A stretch of DNA of 64,000 bases, from positions 961,375-1,025,374 of the forward strand of contig NZ_JAFEJK010000001.1 in assembly GCF_016888515.1 (NCBI RefSeq). Reading direction: 5' to 3'. A program made the translations under genes and the position numbers. The DNA is from Shimia biformata. Lineage in GTDB: Bacteria > Pseudomonadota > Alphaproteobacteria > Rhodobacterales > Rhodobacteraceae. The notes under the pieces are model-generated. The model did not search any database. It was given only the letters and a program-made list of their open reading frames with translations, and was not told the DNA's origin. Shown piece by piece: positions 25,648 to 35,251 of the stretch. Within the stretch, counting starts at the first letter, position 1; the number at the start of each line of letters is the position of its first letter.

Positions 25648-26823
25648 CTATTGCAAGTCGGAAAACGCTTCGGCCAGTCGCGCGGCGGCTTCCTCCACCC
25701 GCACGCGCTGGGTGCCAAGGTTAAAGCGCAGGAAGCTCTCGCCGCCTTTGCCCAGCGTGTGGCCGGGCGTCGCCGCAATCCGGGCTTTGCGATAGACCCG
25801 ATCATGAAACTCGTCGCGTGACATGCCTGTGCCCGCGAAATCAACCCAAGCAAGGTAGGTCGACTGCATCGGCATCGCCTTCAACCCCGGAATTGCCGAG
25901 ACCTGTTCGTTGAACAATGCCGCATTGCCATCGAGGTAGCCGCACAGCGCATCGACCCAGGCCGCGCCTTCGGGGCTGAACGCAGCCCGCGACAGGACCA
26001 CCCCCAACAGGTTAGGACTGAGGTCCAGCGAACGATGAAACGCCCTGAAACGGTTGCGCAGGTCCGCGTCGGGAATGATGACAAACCCGGTGCGCCCGCC
26101 AGCGATGTTGAAGGTCTTGGACGCCGAAGTCATCGCGATCAACCTGTTCTCGATCTCGGGGGCGACTATATGCATTGGCATATGCTTGTGACCGGGAAGG
26201 ATCAGATCGCTGTGAATCTCGTCCGAGATTAGCAGCAGGTCGTGGCGGACGCAGAATTCGGCGAGTTCCTTCAATTCCTCGACAGACCAGACGCGCCCGG
26301 CGGGGTTGTGGGGGTGCGAGATCAGGACCAGTTTTTCCGCGCCGGTCATCTGGGACTCATAGGCGGCGAAGTCCATCCGGTAGAGCCCGTGTTCATCCTG
26401 AACCAGCGGCAGTTGCAGGTTCTTGCGCCCGGTCTTGCCGATCTTGACCTCAAACTCGTGATAAACCGGTGTGAAGGTCACAACGACGTCATCTGGTTGG
26501 GTGAAGGTCTGAAGCGCCATGGCGATGCCGTTGCCAAGGCCACCCGTCAGCGTGATCCAGGTCGGGTCGATTTTCCAGTCGTGTCGGGTTTCAAGCCACC
26601 ACGTCAGCGCGGTTTCCAGGCCTTCGATACCGGCAAAGTAACCATAATTCGCCTTGTCGATCAGACCCCTGACGGCTTTCTGAAGGAAGTCGGGCGCTTC
26701 GAAATCCATGTCCGCCACCCACATGGCCAACCCGTCGTCGGGGGACACGCCAAACGATTTTTCCATCAGGTCCCATTTCGCGGACTCCGTGCCGCGCCGG
26801 TCGATCAGCTTGTCGAAATTCAT
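25648..26823 (-). CDS. MalY/PatB-type PLP-dependent aminotransferase or C-S lyase
   Basis: 391 residues from ATG 26823; the open frame continues upstream but that part is non-conserved and overlaps the def promoter region. FDKLIDRRGTESAKWD at the N-terminus, WVADMDFEAP, LTGGLGNGIAMAL, HPHNPAGRVW, ISDEIHSDLILPGHKH, and the PLP lysine in TSASKTFNIAG are those of the MalY/PatB cystathionine beta-lyase-like branch of fold-type I enzymes; FLRFNLGTQR carries the carboxylate-binding Arg. The likely reaction is C-S cleavage of cystathionine or cysteine conjugates, giving homocysteine/thiol, pyruvate and ammonia. It is divergent from the def operon. Confidence 0.88.
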   Translation of the reverse strand: MNFDKLIDRRGTESAKWDLMEKSFGVSPDDGLAMWVADMDFEAPDFLQKAVRGLIDKANYGYFAGIEGLETALTWWLETRHDWKIDPTWITLTGGLGNGIAMALQTFTQPDDVVVTFTPVYHEFEVKIGKTGRKNLQLPLVQDEHGLYRMDFAAYESQMTGAEKLVLISHPHNPAGRVWSVEELKELAEFCVRHDLLLISDEIHSDLILPGHKHMPMHIVAPEIENRLIAMTSASKTFNIAGGRTGFVIIPDADLRNRFRAFHRSLDLSPNLLGVVLSRAAFSPEGAAWVDALCGYLDGNAALFNEQVSAIPGLKAMPMQSTYLAWVDFAGTGMSRDEFHDRVYRKARIAATPGHTLGKGGESFLRFNLGTQRVRVEEAAARLAEAFSDLQ

Positions 26824-26946
26824 AGTCTCGTCCTGTCTTGTCTTGTGCGCGACGCTACCCGATTGTTCGCCGGGTGCAAGAGGGGCAGAATCGCGACAGC
26901 GCAAGGGGCGTTGCGCAAATGGCCGCCATCGCCTAGATGAAGCGGC

Positions 26947-27459
26947 ATGAAACGCAATATCCTGATCCACCCCGATCCGCGGTTGAAAAAGCTGTGTGAC
27001 CCCGTCGCCGATATCAGTGACGAGCTGCGCGCGCTGGCCGATGACATGCTGGAAACCATGTATGACGCGCCCGGCATTGGTCTCGCCGCGCCGCAGGTTG
27101 GCGTCTTGCAAAGGCTGATCGTGATGGATTGCGTCAAGGATGGCGATCCGGAGCCGATCGTCATGGTCAACCCGCAGGTCCTGTTGTCCTCCGACGACCT
27201 CAACACCTATGAAGAGGGCTGCCTGTCGATCCCCGAGCAGTTTGCCGATGTGACCCGTCCCGCCGAGGTGCGGGTCGGCTGGCTCGACCTCGAAGGCAAT
27301 CCTCAGGAAAAGGATTTCGACGGGCTGTGGGCCACTTGTGTCCAGCATGAGATCGACCACCTGAATGGCAAGCTGTTCATCGACTATCTCGGGCCGATGA
27401 AACGTCAGATGATGACGCGCAAATCTGCCAAGATGAAGCGCGACAAGGCCCGCGCGTGA
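26947..27459 (+). CDS. def: Peptide deformylase
   Basis: 170 residues with all three PDF motifs intact: GIGLAAPQ (43-50), EEGCLS (Cys92) and QHEIDH (His134, Glu135, His138). It removes the N-terminal formyl group of nascent proteins using Fe2+ bound by Cys92, His134 and His138. It is the first of three overlapping def-like genes followed by fmt. The stop overlaps the next GTG start (27456-27459). This copy should be the main housekeeping enzyme. Confidence 0.96.
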   Translation: MKRNILIHPDPRLKKLCDPVADISDELRALADDMLETMYDAPGIGLAAPQVGVLQRLIVMDCVKDGDPEPIVMVNPQVLLSSDDLNTYEEGCLSIPEQFADVTRPAEVRVGWLDLEGNPQEKDFDGLWATCVQHEIDHLNGKLFIDYLGPMKRQMMTRKSAKMKRDKARA

Positions 27460-27953
27460 ATCTGCCGCCGATCCTGACCTGGCCTGATCCGCGGCTGTCT
27501 GAACCCTGTGCCAAGGTCACCGATTTCGCGGGCATGGAGGCGCTGGGCCGGGGCATGCTGGAAATCATGTATGCTGCACCGGGGCGTGGTCTGGCCGGTC
27601 CCCAGATCGGGGTGATGCAACGTATTTTCGTGATGGACGTGACGTGGAAAGAGGGGGCGAAGACGCCCTTTATTTGTATCAACCCCAGGATCGTTGCGGC
27701 CTCTGACAACAAGGTGATTGGCGAGGAGGCCTGCTTGTCTATTCCCGGTGTCGCGGCGGATGTGGCGCGACACGACTGGATCCAGATGCGGTGGAACCTG
27801 CCCAATGGTGATGAGGTGACCGAGCGGCTGGAAGGGTTCGCCGCAATTTGCGCCCAGCACGAGATGGATCATCTGGATGGCGTGGTGATCTTTGATCGGT
27901 TGGACGCCGCAACCCGCGACGAGAAACTAGCTGAATACGAGAGGTTGGCATGA
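27456..27953 (+). CDS. Second peptide deformylase paralogue
   Basis: 165 residues from GTG 27456, overlapping the first def by 4 bp. Metal and catalytic residues are kept (EEACLS with Cys93; QHEMDH with His135, Glu136, His139), but motif 1 is altered from GIGLAAPQ to GRGLAGPQ. It is therefore probably active, perhaps with a different preference. Overlaps the third paralogue by 4 bp (ATGA). Confidence 0.88.
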   Translation: MNLPPILTWPDPRLSEPCAKVTDFAGMEALGRGMLEIMYAAPGRGLAGPQIGVMQRIFVMDVTWKEGAKTPFICINPRIVAASDNKVIGEEACLSIPGVAADVARHDWIQMRWNLPNGDEVTERLEGFAAICAQHEMDHLDGVVIFDRLDAATRDEKLAEYERLA

Positions 27954-28444
27954 CCGTGCGCCCCTGCCTGCACTGGCCCGACAAACGGCTGCGCACCCCC
28001 GCTGAACCGATTGTCGAACTGACCGACGCGGACCACCAGACATGGGTGGACCTGATTGACACGATGGAGGCGATGCCCGGTGTCGGCATGGGGGCCAACC
28101 AGATCGGCGTGATGCGGCGGTTGATCGTCGTAGATGCAAGCTCGGAACGGGGGCAGGCGGTCAAGATGGGCAACCCGGAAGTGCTGCACGCCTCGATCGA
28201 ACTGCGCGAGCACGAGGAAGCCAGCCCCAACCTGCCCGGTGTCTCGGCGGTGATCAAACGTCCCCGGGCAGTGACAGTCCGCTATCTTGATGAACAGGGA
28301 CGCATCGCGCGCAAGGATTTCGTCGGCCTTTGGGCGACCTCGGTGCAGCACCAGATCGACCATATCAATGGCCGGATGTATTTCGACCACCTCAGCCGCA
28401 CCAAGCGCGACATGCTGATCAAGAAGGCGAGGAAGCTGGCATGA
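27950..28444 (+). CDS. Third deformylase-like protein, likely catalytically inactive
   Basis: 164 residues, clearly homologous to the two genes before it, but the key residues are lost. Motif 1 reads GVGMGANQ. Motif 2 EE-A-S92-PNLPG replaces the metal-ligand Cys by Ser. Motif 3 QHQIDH (134-139) replaces the catalytic Glu by Gln, while the two His remain. By family knowledge the Glu is the general acid/base, so this should not deformylate, although a metal site with Ser is possible. The frame is intact and fully coupled to its neighbours (4-bp overlaps with def-2 and fmt), so it is maintained rather than decaying. It may regulate or scaffold the ribosome-bound enzymes. Confidence 0.85.
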   Translation: MTVRPCLHWPDKRLRTPAEPIVELTDADHQTWVDLIDTMEAMPGVGMGANQIGVMRRLIVVDASSERGQAVKMGNPEVLHASIELREHEEASPNLPGVSAVIKRPRAVTVRYLDEQGRIARKDFVGLWATSVQHQIDHINGRMYFDHLSRTKRDMLIKKARKLA

Positions 28445-29346
28445 GAGTGATCTTCATGGGCACGCCCGATTTCTCGGTCCCGGTTCTTGAGGCGCTGGTC
28501 GAGGCGGGCCATGACATCGCTGCCGTCTATTGCCAGCCGCCGCGCCGCGCCGGTCGCGGCAAGAAAGAACGCCCCACTCCGGTTCATGCCCGCGCGCTGG
28601 AACTTGGGCTTGAAGTGCGCCATCCAGTGTCGCTAAAGACCGCGGACGAACAGGCCGCCTTTACCGCGCTTGGCGCCGAGATCGCGGTGGTTGTCGCCTA
28701 TGGGCTGATCCTGCCGCAGGCGATCCTTGATGCGCCGCGCCGGGGCTGTCTGAACATCCATGCCTCGTTGCTTCCGCGCTGGCGTGGTGCGGCGCCGATC
28801 CATCGGGCGATCATGGCAGGCGATGCGGAAACAGGCATCTGCATCATGCAGATGGATGCGGGGCTGGATACCGGCGATGTGCTGCTGCGTCGTGCCACTC
28901 CGATCGGCATGACAGAAACGACGGGCGCATTGCATGACCGGCTTTCTGCAATGGGCGCGGACCTGATCGTCGAAGCGTTGAGCCGGATTGACGAGCTTGC
29001 CCTTGAGCCTCAATCCGAGATGGGTGTCACCTACGCCAAGAAGATCGACAAGGCCGAGGCTCAGGTCGACTGGACCGCCCCGGCACAAGAGGTCGACGCC
29101 AAGATCCGGGGTCTGTCGCCATTCCCCGGTGCATGGGCAGAGATCGGCGGTGAGCGGGTCAAGTTCCTTGGCTCCGAGCGCGCCGAAGGGCAGGGCAAAC
29201 CGGGCGAGGTTCTGGACGACGTGCTGACCATAGCCTGCGGGCGGGGCGCGGTGCGGCTGTTGCGCTTGCAAAGAGCGGGCAAGGGCGCGCAGGATGCCGA
29301 AACCTTCCTGCGGGGGTTTCCGGTGGCGAAGGGATCTGTGATTTAG
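28441..29346 (+). CDS. fmt: Methionyl-tRNA formyltransferase
   Basis: 301 residues from ATG 28441 (ATGA overlap with the third deformylase-like gene); [24 protein letters not shown] is the family's N-terminus. [19 protein letters not shown], the formyl-folate site [22 protein letters not shown] (Asn, His and downstream Asp in [13 protein letters not shown]) and the C-terminal OB-like domain complete it. It formylates initiator Met-tRNA with 10-formyl-THF. Transcription with def puts formylation and deformylation in one operon. Confidence 0.96.
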   Translation: MRVIFMGTPDFSVPVLEALVEAGHDIAAVYCQPPRRAGRGKKERPTPVHARALELGLEVRHPVSLKTADEQAAFTALGAEIAVVVAYGLILPQAILDAPRRGCLNIHASLLPRWRGAAPIHRAIMAGDAETGICIMQMDAGLDTGDVLLRRATPIGMTETTGALHDRLSAMGADLIVEALSRIDELALEPQSEMGVTYAKKIDKAEAQVDWTAPAQEVDAKIRGLSPFPGAWAEIGGERVKFLGSERAEGQGKPGEVLDDVLTIACGRGAVRLLRLQRAGKGAQDAETFLRGFPVAKGSVI

Positions 29347-29362
29347 CCCAAGGGGGACCGGA

Positions 29363-29599
29363 ATGCTCTTTACCTTTTTCGGAACCGTGATCATTGCCGG
29401 CATCATCGGCTATGGCGCCGAGAAAACCGGCTTCACCCGCAATGGATACTTGCCGTCGATCATCATCTGCATCGGTGGCGCCTTCCTTTTCTTCATGGTC
29501 ACGCGCCTGTTTCACATCGGTTTCGGCTCTCCGGGGGTGAATGCCATTGTCTCTTCCATTGGGGCGCTTATCATCGTGCCGACACATTGGCGGCGTTAA
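29363..29599 (+). CDS. Small two- or three-TM protein of unknown function
   Basis: 78 residues, mostly hydrophobic: LFTFFGTVIIAGIIGYGAEK, YLPSIIICIGGAFLFFMVTRL and NAIVSSIGALIIVPTHW. A GGGGGACCGGA precedes ATG 29363. Glycine-rich helices resemble the GlsB/YeaQ/YmgE family of the following gene, of which this may be a diverged member. It lies 17 bp after fmt and 10 bp before its neighbour, so cotranscription with fmt is plausible. Confidence 0.65.
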   Translation: MLFTFFGTVIIAGIIGYGAEKTGFTRNGYLPSIIICIGGAFLFFMVTRLFHIGFGSPGVNAIVSSIGALIIVPTHWRR

Positions 29600-29609
29600 G
29601 GGCGAATTC

Positions 29610-29846
29610 ATGGGCATTCTCTTTTTGGTTATCATCGGTGCTGCGGCGGGGTTCCTTGCGACCCGGTTGATGAAAATCGAAGCGGATATCGTCACGACCA
29701 TCGTCATCGGCATGGCCGGGGCGTTGGTCGGCGGGCTGGTGCTGCGCACGTTGCTGGCGGTGATGGGCTTTGCCGCTGGCTTCATCGGTGCGGTTCTGGG
29801 GGCCCTGCTGTTGATTTGGCTCTGGCAGACATATCTGCGCAAATAG
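29610..29846 (+). CDS. GlsB/YeaQ/YmgE-like small membrane protein
   Basis: 78 residues from ATG 29610; the upstream in-frame ATG at 29541 lies inside the preceding gene. Three glycine-rich TM segments (ILFLVIIGAAAGFLATRLM, TTIVIGMAGALVGGLVLR, GFAAGFIGAVLGALLLIWLW) match the 'transglycosylase-associated' fold, GAAAGFLA and GALVGG being its repeats. Usually stress-induced; function unknown. Confidence 0.75.
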   Translation: MGILFLVIIGAAAGFLATRLMKIEADIVTTIVIGMAGALVGGLVLRTLLAVMGFAAGFIGAVLGALLLIWLWQTYLRK

Positions 29847-29967
29847 CGATCCAGCCCGTTACGACGATGCGGCCTGCGCCAACCCAATGGATTGACTCCA
29901 TTTAAATTTCTGGACGGAGTCCCCTTGTCGGGCTACACTCACAGGTAGAGCAAAACGCGGCCGTCAA

Positions 29968-31050
29968 ATGAGCCGCATACATATCGTGAGGCAGCGAGCA
30001 GTGGCTTTCTTCAGCTTTCGGCGGGATGATTCCGCGCCGCGAATAACCCTTGTCACCACCATGAAGGACGAGGCGCCGTATATCCTTGACTGGGTGGCGC
30101 ATTACAAGTCGATCGGCGTGACGGACATCGTTGTATTCACCAACGACTGCAATGATCCGACCGACCACATCCTGCGCGAATTGAACCGCCTTGGCGAAGT
30201 GCATCATCGGTTCAGCCGGGTCATGAAGCGCGGGCCGCACAAATCGGCGCTGATGTGGGCGCAATATGAACCAGTTGTGGCCGAAGCAGACTGGATCCTG
30301 GTCGCGGATGTGGATGAGTATCTGCAAATCAATGTGGGCGACGGTACGCTGCCGGGATTGATCAACATGCACCCCGATGTCGACGCGATCTCTTTTGTCT
30401 GGAAGATATTTGGCAGCATGGGGGTAGAGGACATCTCGGACCGCCCGGTGCCGCGCCAGTTCACGCGCTGCCAGCCGGCCAAGGGGCAACCCGGCGAGCA
30501 TCGCTTTTTCAAGACGATGTATCGCAACTCAAAGGATTTCGACCGGATGGGCGTCCACCGCCCCTTCCTGACCGCTGAGCCGGGACCGCTGAAATGGATT
30601 ACACCCGACGGGACGCGGTTGACCGAGGATCAAACCCGCAAGGCACTGTTTGTTCACGACACATATGGATATGAGGCGGCGCAGCTGAACCACTATGCCC
30701 TGCGGTCGCTCAATTCTTTCGTCATCAAGCAGAAACGCGGGCGTGCCAACCACCAGAACGGCAAGATCGAACTGGGCTATTGGTCCAAGTTCGACAAGAA
30801 TGACGAGGTCGATCTGAAGCTGGCCCAAGCCTTTGGAACAGCCGAAGCCTATCGTGATCGGCTGTTCGAACAGAGCGAGAGGTTGGTCAAGCTTCAGGCC
30901 GAGGCCATCGACACCCATCGACGCCGTGCCATGCGCATCAAGCGGCGCAACGACGACATCAAGGCTATGCTGAAGGCCATTCAGAGGCTGTCGTCGCAAG
31001 AGCCTGAGGTGGGAGAGGCCGCGACAGACAACGCCCGCAACGCAGCCTGA
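29968..31050 (+). CDS. GT2-type glycosyltransferase (Glyco_tranf_2_4 family)
   Basis: 360 residues. The N-terminal nucleotide-sugar fold is visible: RITLVTTMKDEAPYILDWVAHYKSIGVTDIVVFTNDCNDPT, then the DxD motif DVDEYL (Asp114-Asp116). Conserved FRMD/KMYR-like parts follow (FFKTMYRNSKDFDRMGVHRP). The C-terminal 80 residues are basic and helical (IDTHRRRAMRIKRRNDDIKAML). No TM helix, so cytosolic. It resembles enzymes for surface polysaccharide or protein glycosylation, but no export or other glycan genes are adjacent. GTG starts at 29990 or 30001 are possible alternatives. Confidence 0.8.
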   Translation: MSRIHIVRQRAVAFFSFRRDDSAPRITLVTTMKDEAPYILDWVAHYKSIGVTDIVVFTNDCNDPTDHILRELNRLGEVHHRFSRVMKRGPHKSALMWAQYEPVVAEADWILVADVDEYLQINVGDGTLPGLINMHPDVDAISFVWKIFGSMGVEDISDRPVPRQFTRCQPAKGQPGEHRFFKTMYRNSKDFDRMGVHRPFLTAEPGPLKWITPDGTRLTEDQTRKALFVHDTYGYEAAQLNHYALRSLNSFVIKQKRGRANHQNGKIELGYWSKFDKNDEVDLKLAQAFGTAEAYRDRLFEQSERLVKLQAEAIDTHRRRAMRIKRRNDDIKAMLKAIQRLSSQEPEVGEAATDNARNAA

Positions 31051-31063
31051 TATCAAACCGGGG

Positions 31064-31687
31064 CTATTGTCGGGGTGGGCGGCTTTTGTAAACCGGAAGC
31101 CGCCAGCCAAACCCCAGCGACCCCGCCCGCAGCGCCCAGGTCGACACAGCCGCAGCGACAAGCGCGACGGTTTCCGGCATGCCAATGGAAAGGGCAAGAA
31201 GGGCCGTCACGCCTCCGGCAAAAGCGGCGGTGGCGTAGAGCTCGCCTTGCTTCAAAAGTGCAGGGGGCTCGTTGCAGACGACGTCGCGCATCAATCCGCC
31301 AAGGCAACCCGTGGTCATGCCCATTAGGACCGTGACAATCGGACCTTGACCGGTGGCCAGCGCCGCTGCGATCCCGGCTGGCACCGCAACGGCAAGTGCG
31401 AGGCTGTCAAACCACAGAAGTGCGCGATAGCGGCTTTCCACGAGATGGGCGGTGAAAAAAACGATCAGCGCAGCGACCGAGGCAGTCAGCACGAAACCCG
31501 GCTGCTCGATCCAGAATACCGGGTGCCGATCCAGAAAAAGATCGCGCACCGTGCCACCGCCGACCGCGGTCAGGCAGGCAAGAAAAGCAAAGCCGACGAT
31601 ATCCAGTTGCGCCCGGCTAGCCGCCAGCGCCCCGGTCAGGGCAAACACAAAGACCGAAGCAAAGTCGAGTGCCGTCAGAAAGGTCAT
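31064..31687 (-). CDS. UPF0126/TRIC-type membrane protein (YadS-like)
   Basis: 207 residues from ATG 31687, chosen over the longer frame because it overlaps the rnhA stop by 4 bp and begins the family core. It has two homologous three-TM halves: [19 protein letters not shown]...[18 protein letters not shown], then [19 protein letters not shown]...[20 protein letters not shown]. The GGGTxRD/GGLMRD repeats define UPF0126, related to trimeric intracellular cation channels. Probably an inner-membrane cation channel; substrate unknown. Ends 13 bp from the convergent glycosyltransferase. Confidence 0.87.
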   Translation of the reverse strand: MTFLTALDFASVFVFALTGALAASRAQLDIVGFAFLACLTAVGGGTVRDLFLDRHPVFWIEQPGFVLTASVAALIVFFTAHLVESRYRALLWFDSLALAVAVPAGIAAALATGQGPIVTVLMGMTTGCLGGLMRDVVCNEPPALLKQGELYATAAFAGGVTALLALSIGMPETVALVAAAVSTWALRAGSLGFGWRLPVYKSRPPRQ

Positions 31688-32157
31688 GACCCGTTTCCAC
31701 CCTTGGGCGGCTTGAACGGCGCCATGCCCGCGCGAGCCAGTTCGTCGGCCTTTTCGTTCTCGGGGTGCCCGGCGTGCCCCTTGACCCATTCCCACGTCAC
31801 ATCATGGCGGGCTTGCGCCGAGTCAAGCCGCTGCCACAATTCGACATTCTTCACGGGCTTCTTGCTCGACGTGCGCCATCCGTTGCGTTTCCAGCCGAAA
31901 ATCCAGCCCGTCACCCCGTTTTTTACATAGGCCGAGTCAGTGACGACGGTGATCCGGCTGGGGCGCTCGAGCGTTTCCAGCGCCATGATCGCGGCCATCA
32001 GTTCCATGCGGTTATTGGTGGTTTCACCCTCACCGCCGCTGAGTTCGCGCTCTTTTAGGACAGCGTCTCCGTCCTTGGCCTGCATCAACACGCCCCATCC
32101 ACCAGGGCCGGGATTGCCGGAACAGGCACCATCGGTAAAGGCAAAGAGGTCAGGCAT
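31684..32157 (-). CDS. rnhA: Ribonuclease HI
   Basis: 157 residues. DEDD catalytic set visible: Asp9 ([16 protein letters not shown]), Glu52 (NNRMELMAA), Asp74 (VVTDSAYV) and Asp138 (EKADELAR), with the His loop GHAGHPEN (His128). It degrades RNA in RNA-DNA hybrids. Overlaps the TRIC-type gene by 4 bp and the methyltransferase by 8 bp, so ispH, the methyltransferase, rnhA and the TRIC gene form a minus-strand operon. Confidence 0.95.
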   Translation of the reverse strand: MPDLFAFTDGACSGNPGPGGWGVLMQAKDGDAVLKERELSGGEGETTNNRMELMAAIMALETLERPSRITVVTDSAYVKNGVTGWIFGWKRNGWRTSSKKPVKNVELWQRLDSAQARHDVTWEWVKGHAGHPENEKADELARAGMAPFKPPKGGNGS

Positions 32158-32737
32158 GGGCAGTCACCATCAAGAAAGGGTCATTGGTCCCGGCCATTCC
32201 GACCGAGGAGCCGCGCGCGATGTTGATAACGGTGAAGCCGTTTGACTCCAGAAGCGCCAAAAGCTCGTCCTCTTGGTAATAGGCAAAGAAACAACCAAGC
32301 TTGTCCCGCGCCTCGCCGGTGCCGATCTTCAGCGCTAGCCCAAGAGACCCTCCCGGTTTCAGCGCGAGGTGGATCGCGGCAAGGTGGGCGGGGAGGTCGG
32401 TCTTGGGCGCATGCAGAAGCGAGAAATGCGCCCAGATGCCGTCGAACACATCTACATCGTCGAGGTCGGAAAACGTTGCCAGCCGGGTCTGAACGCCGGG
32501 GTTCATACCGGCCTGACGCAGCATTACCGCGCTGGCGTCCATTGCTGTCACGACAAAGCCAGCTTTGACCAGAAGCGCGGAATCCAGTCCCGGTCCGCAG
32601 CCCAAATCGAGAATGTGACCACCCGCAGGCAGTTGCTCCGCGAAGTCGCGTAGCGCGGCATTTTCAAACCCTGCCGCCAGCTTCTGGTAGGCATCAGTCT
32701 GGGTGTCATAGAACTTCAGCGTGTCGGGATCGCTCAT
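32150..32737 (-). CDS. Class I SAM-dependent methyltransferase
   Basis: 195 residues from ATG 32737, preferred because it avoids overlapping isp[22 protein letters not shown] begins the conserved sequence. SAM-binding motif I is [18 protein letters not shown], followed by motif [17 protein letters not shown] and motif [19 protein letters not shown]. The target is unknown (small-molecule UbiE/type-11-like group). Lies 10 bp downstream of ispH in the same operon. Confidence 0.82.
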   Translation of the reverse strand: MSDPDTLKFYDTQTDAYQKLAAGFENAALRDFAEQLPAGGHILDLGCGPGLDSALLVKAGFVVTAMDASAVMLRQAGMNPGVQTRLATFSDLDDVDVFDGIWAHFSLLHAPKTDLPAHLAAIHLALKPGGSLGLALKIGTGEARDKLGCFFAYYQEDELLALLESNGFTVINIARGSSVGMAGTNDPFLMVTAHA

Positions 32738-32747
32738 CTTCCCGACC

Positions 32748-33707
32748 TCAGTTTTCCGTCTCGACATCGCGCAAGACGCGCGGAACCTTGAAATTCACCC
32801 GTTCCACCGCGGTTTCGACCTGCTCGACCGTGACGTTGAAGCGCGCGCGGAAGGCGTCGATCACCTCGGTCACAAGCACTTCGGGGGCCGAAGCCCCGGC
32901 CGTGATCGCCACCGAAGAAATCCCGTCCAGCGCCCGCCAGTCAATATTGTCTGCGCGTTGCACAAGCTGCGCATAGGCGCAGCCTGCCTTGGCGCCAACT
33001 TCAACCAGCCGACGCGAGTTAGACGAATTTGGCGCGCCCACGACAAGCATCGCCTCGACCTTGCCTGCTACGGCTTTGACGGCTTCCTGGCGGTTCGTGG
33101 TGGCATAGCAGATGTCTTCCTTGTGAGGGCCGACGATTGCCGGGAACCGTGCCTGAAGCGCCGCGACAATATCCTTTGTGTCATCGACCGACAGTGTGGT
33201 CTGGGTCACGAAGGCCAGCTTGCCGGGGTCACGCACGTCAACGGTCGCAACATCGTCGACCGTTTCAACCAGAAGCACCTCGCCGTCGGGAAGTTGTCCC
33301 ATGGTGCCGATGGTTTCGGGGTGCCCGGCGTGACCGATCATGATGATCTGGAGGCCATTTTCGTAATGGCGTTCGGCTTCGATATGAACCTTCGAGACCA
33401 GCGGGCAGGTGGCATCGACATAGATCATCTGCCGCCGCTCTGCCTCGGCCGGGACCACCTTGGCGACGCCATGGGCCGAAAAGATAACGGGGCGGTCGTC
33501 GGGGCAGTCCGACAGTTCTTCGACAAATATCGCGCCCTTGTCGCGCAACCCGTCCACGACGAATTTGTTATGCACGATCTCATGGCGGACAAAGACCGGC
33601 GCCCCCCATTTCTCAAGCGCCATCTCCACGATCTTGATAGCCCGGTCTACGCCGGCGCAGAAGCCGCGCGGTGCGGCAAGGTAGAGGGTCAGGTTCGGTT
33701 TGGTCAT
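32748..33707 (-). CDS. ispH: 4-hydroxy-3-methylbut-2-enyl diphosphate reductase
   Basis: 319 residues, the family length. Three cluster cysteines: Cys17 ([11 protein letters not shown]), Cys101 ([11 protein letters not shown]) and Cys200 ([11 protein letters not shown]); GHAGHPET and [11 protein letters not shown] are the substrate pocket segments. It makes IPP and DMAPP, the last step of the MEP pathway, using a [4Fe-4S] cluster. First gene of the four-gene minus-strand operon. Confidence 0.96.
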   Translation of the reverse strand: MTKPNLTLYLAAPRGFCAGVDRAIKIVEMALEKWGAPVFVRHEIVHNKFVVDGLRDKGAIFVEELSDCPDDRPVIFSAHGVAKVVPAEAERRQMIYVDATCPLVSKVHIEAERHYENGLQIIMIGHAGHPETIGTMGQLPDGEVLLVETVDDVATVDVRDPGKLAFVTQTTLSVDDTKDIVAALQARFPAIVGPHKEDICYATTNRQEAVKAVAGKVEAMLVVGAPNSSNSRRLVEVGAKAGCAYAQLVQRADNIDWRALDGISSVAITAGASAPEVLVTEVIDAFRARFNVTVEQVETAVERVNFKVPRVLRDVETEN

Positions 33708-33775
33708 TGCCGCCTCGTCGTTGTCGTCCGAGAGGTAGTCGTTTGGGCGCGCCGGGTAAAGCCGTCACCCACTTT

Positions 33776-35143
33776 TCACCTAGGTGTTACGGTCAGCCAG
33801 ACACCATTCTGCGGCCTCAGTGTCAGGATCATCACCGGCTCGGGCGCACGCCCCGGCACCAGATCAAACCTGAACCGCGACAGAAGCGTTGCCAGCACCA
33901 GAACTGCCTCTTGAATTGCAAAGCTGGCGCCGATGCAGATGCGAGGCCCGTCGCCAAATGGGATATAGGCGTAGCGGTCTCCCTTGTGGCCGCCATTGAA
34001 CCGGTCCGGCCTGAACGCATTGGGATCCTCCCAAAGGTCGTAATGGCGGTGCAGCGTGTAGATCGGGATCATGACCGTGTCGCCAGGCCGAATCTCGCGT
34101 CCGCAAAGCTCGTCAGGTTTCTGCGCGGTGCGCGACAGGATGCCTGCAGGTGGATAAAGACGCAAAGTTTCGTCAATGATCTGGCGGATGAAGGGCAGGC
34201 TGTCCAGGTGGCTGGCATCCGCGTCACCACCGTTCAGCGCCGTCCGCGCCTCGGCTGCGGCGCGGTCCTGAACTGCCGGGTCGAAGGCGCAGAGATACAA
34301 GGCCCAGGACAAGGTCAGCGCCGTTGTTTCATGCCCGGCGACGATGAAGGTCAGCAGGTTGTCGCGCAATTCGGGCGTGTCCATTTTGCGCCCGGTCTCG
34401 GGATCGACGCCTGCCAGCAGTAGATCCAGCAGGTCTGGGATATCACCGGCGCCGTCCCGCCTCCGCACTTCGATCGCGTCATCAGCGATTGACTTCATCT
34501 GCGCCACGCCGTTTTCGGCAAACATCCGCCCCGGTCGCGGGACCCAGTCCGGCACTCCGATCATATCGAATAGCGAGATCTTCCCGGCCTCGGAAATATA
34601 CGCGTCAATGGCGCGATGCACGGCGCCCGAATCAAAGACGTTCTCGCCGGAAAAGGTCACGTCAGAAATCACGTCGAACGTGGTCCTGACCATTTCGTCC
34701 ATGACATCGACAGCGCGGCCTTCGGACCTGGCAATCCGCTCGACGGACCGGCGCGCGGCGGCGGCCATGATCGGTGACAATGCGGCGATGTTGCGATGGG
34801 AAAAGACCGGGGCGGCGGCGCGGCGCTGCCAGCGCCAATGCGCTCCTTCGGCAATGAAAAGCGAATTGCCGATGGCGGGGCGCAGGATGTTCTTGGTGGC
34901 GCTGGATTTCGGATAGTCCTCGACCTTCTCCAGCAGCACCCGCCGAATCGCGGACGGGTCCATGATCATGTGCCATCGCAGTCCGGTCTTGCCCGACACC
35001 ATGGGTTGCCGGAAGGCGATCGCCGGCAGGATCGACAAAAGATTGCTGCGCGCGGCTTTGAGGCTGCCCCATATGCCCAGAGGCTGGGTGACAAGCGGTG
35101 CATGAACCGGAACGTCCGGCGAGATCAGAGACGTCTTTGACAT
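33776..35143 (-). CDS. Cytochrome P450
   Basis: 455 residues from ATG 35143 (MSKTSLISPDVP); a slightly longer start at 35179 is possible. P450 landmarks: the I-helix oxygen motif AGHETTALTLSW, K-helix ETLRLYPPAG (ExxR), the PERF-like region FRPDRFNGGHKG, and the haem loop FGDGPRICIGASFA with the cysteine ligand. No N-terminal membrane anchor, so soluble bacterial type; the sequence resembles CYP110/CYP4-like bacterial P450s. Redox partners are not adjacent; substrate unknown. Confidence 0.93.
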   Translation of the reverse strand: MSKTSLISPDVPVHAPLVTQPLGIWGSLKAARSNLLSILPAIAFRQPMVSGKTGLRWHMIMDPSAIRRVLLEKVEDYPKSSATKNILRPAIGNSLFIAEGAHWRWQRRAAAPVFSHRNIAALSPIMAAAARRSVERIARSEGRAVDVMDEMVRTTFDVISDVTFSGENVFDSGAVHRAIDAYISEAGKISLFDMIGVPDWVPRPGRMFAENGVAQMKSIADDAIEVRRRDGAGDIPDLLDLLLAGVDPETGRKMDTPELRDNLLTFIVAGHETTALTLSWALYLCAFDPAVQDRAAAEARTALNGGDADASHLDSLPFIRQIIDETLRLYPPAGILSRTAQKPDELCGREIRPGDTVMIPIYTLHRHYDLWEDPNAFRPDRFNGGHKGDRYAYIPFGDGPRICIGASFAIQEAVLVLATLLSRFRFDLVPGRAPEPVMILTLRPQNGVWLTVTPR

Positions 35144-35251
35144 GTTTTTATAGATAGGGCGCGGTGTGGCGGCGGGCAATTGCCGCGGTGTGATTGCGCC
35201 TTCGGGGGGCTTAGGCTATCGAAGACCGGACCAAGACAAAGGAAACGTCGA

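Noticed and set aside
27380..28390. Minus-strand open frames opposite the def genes
   Set aside because: They mirror the three deformylase genes and are not conserved.
33708..33775. Terminator between the P450 and ispH genes
   Set aside because: The gap is short and has no clear stem with a T run.
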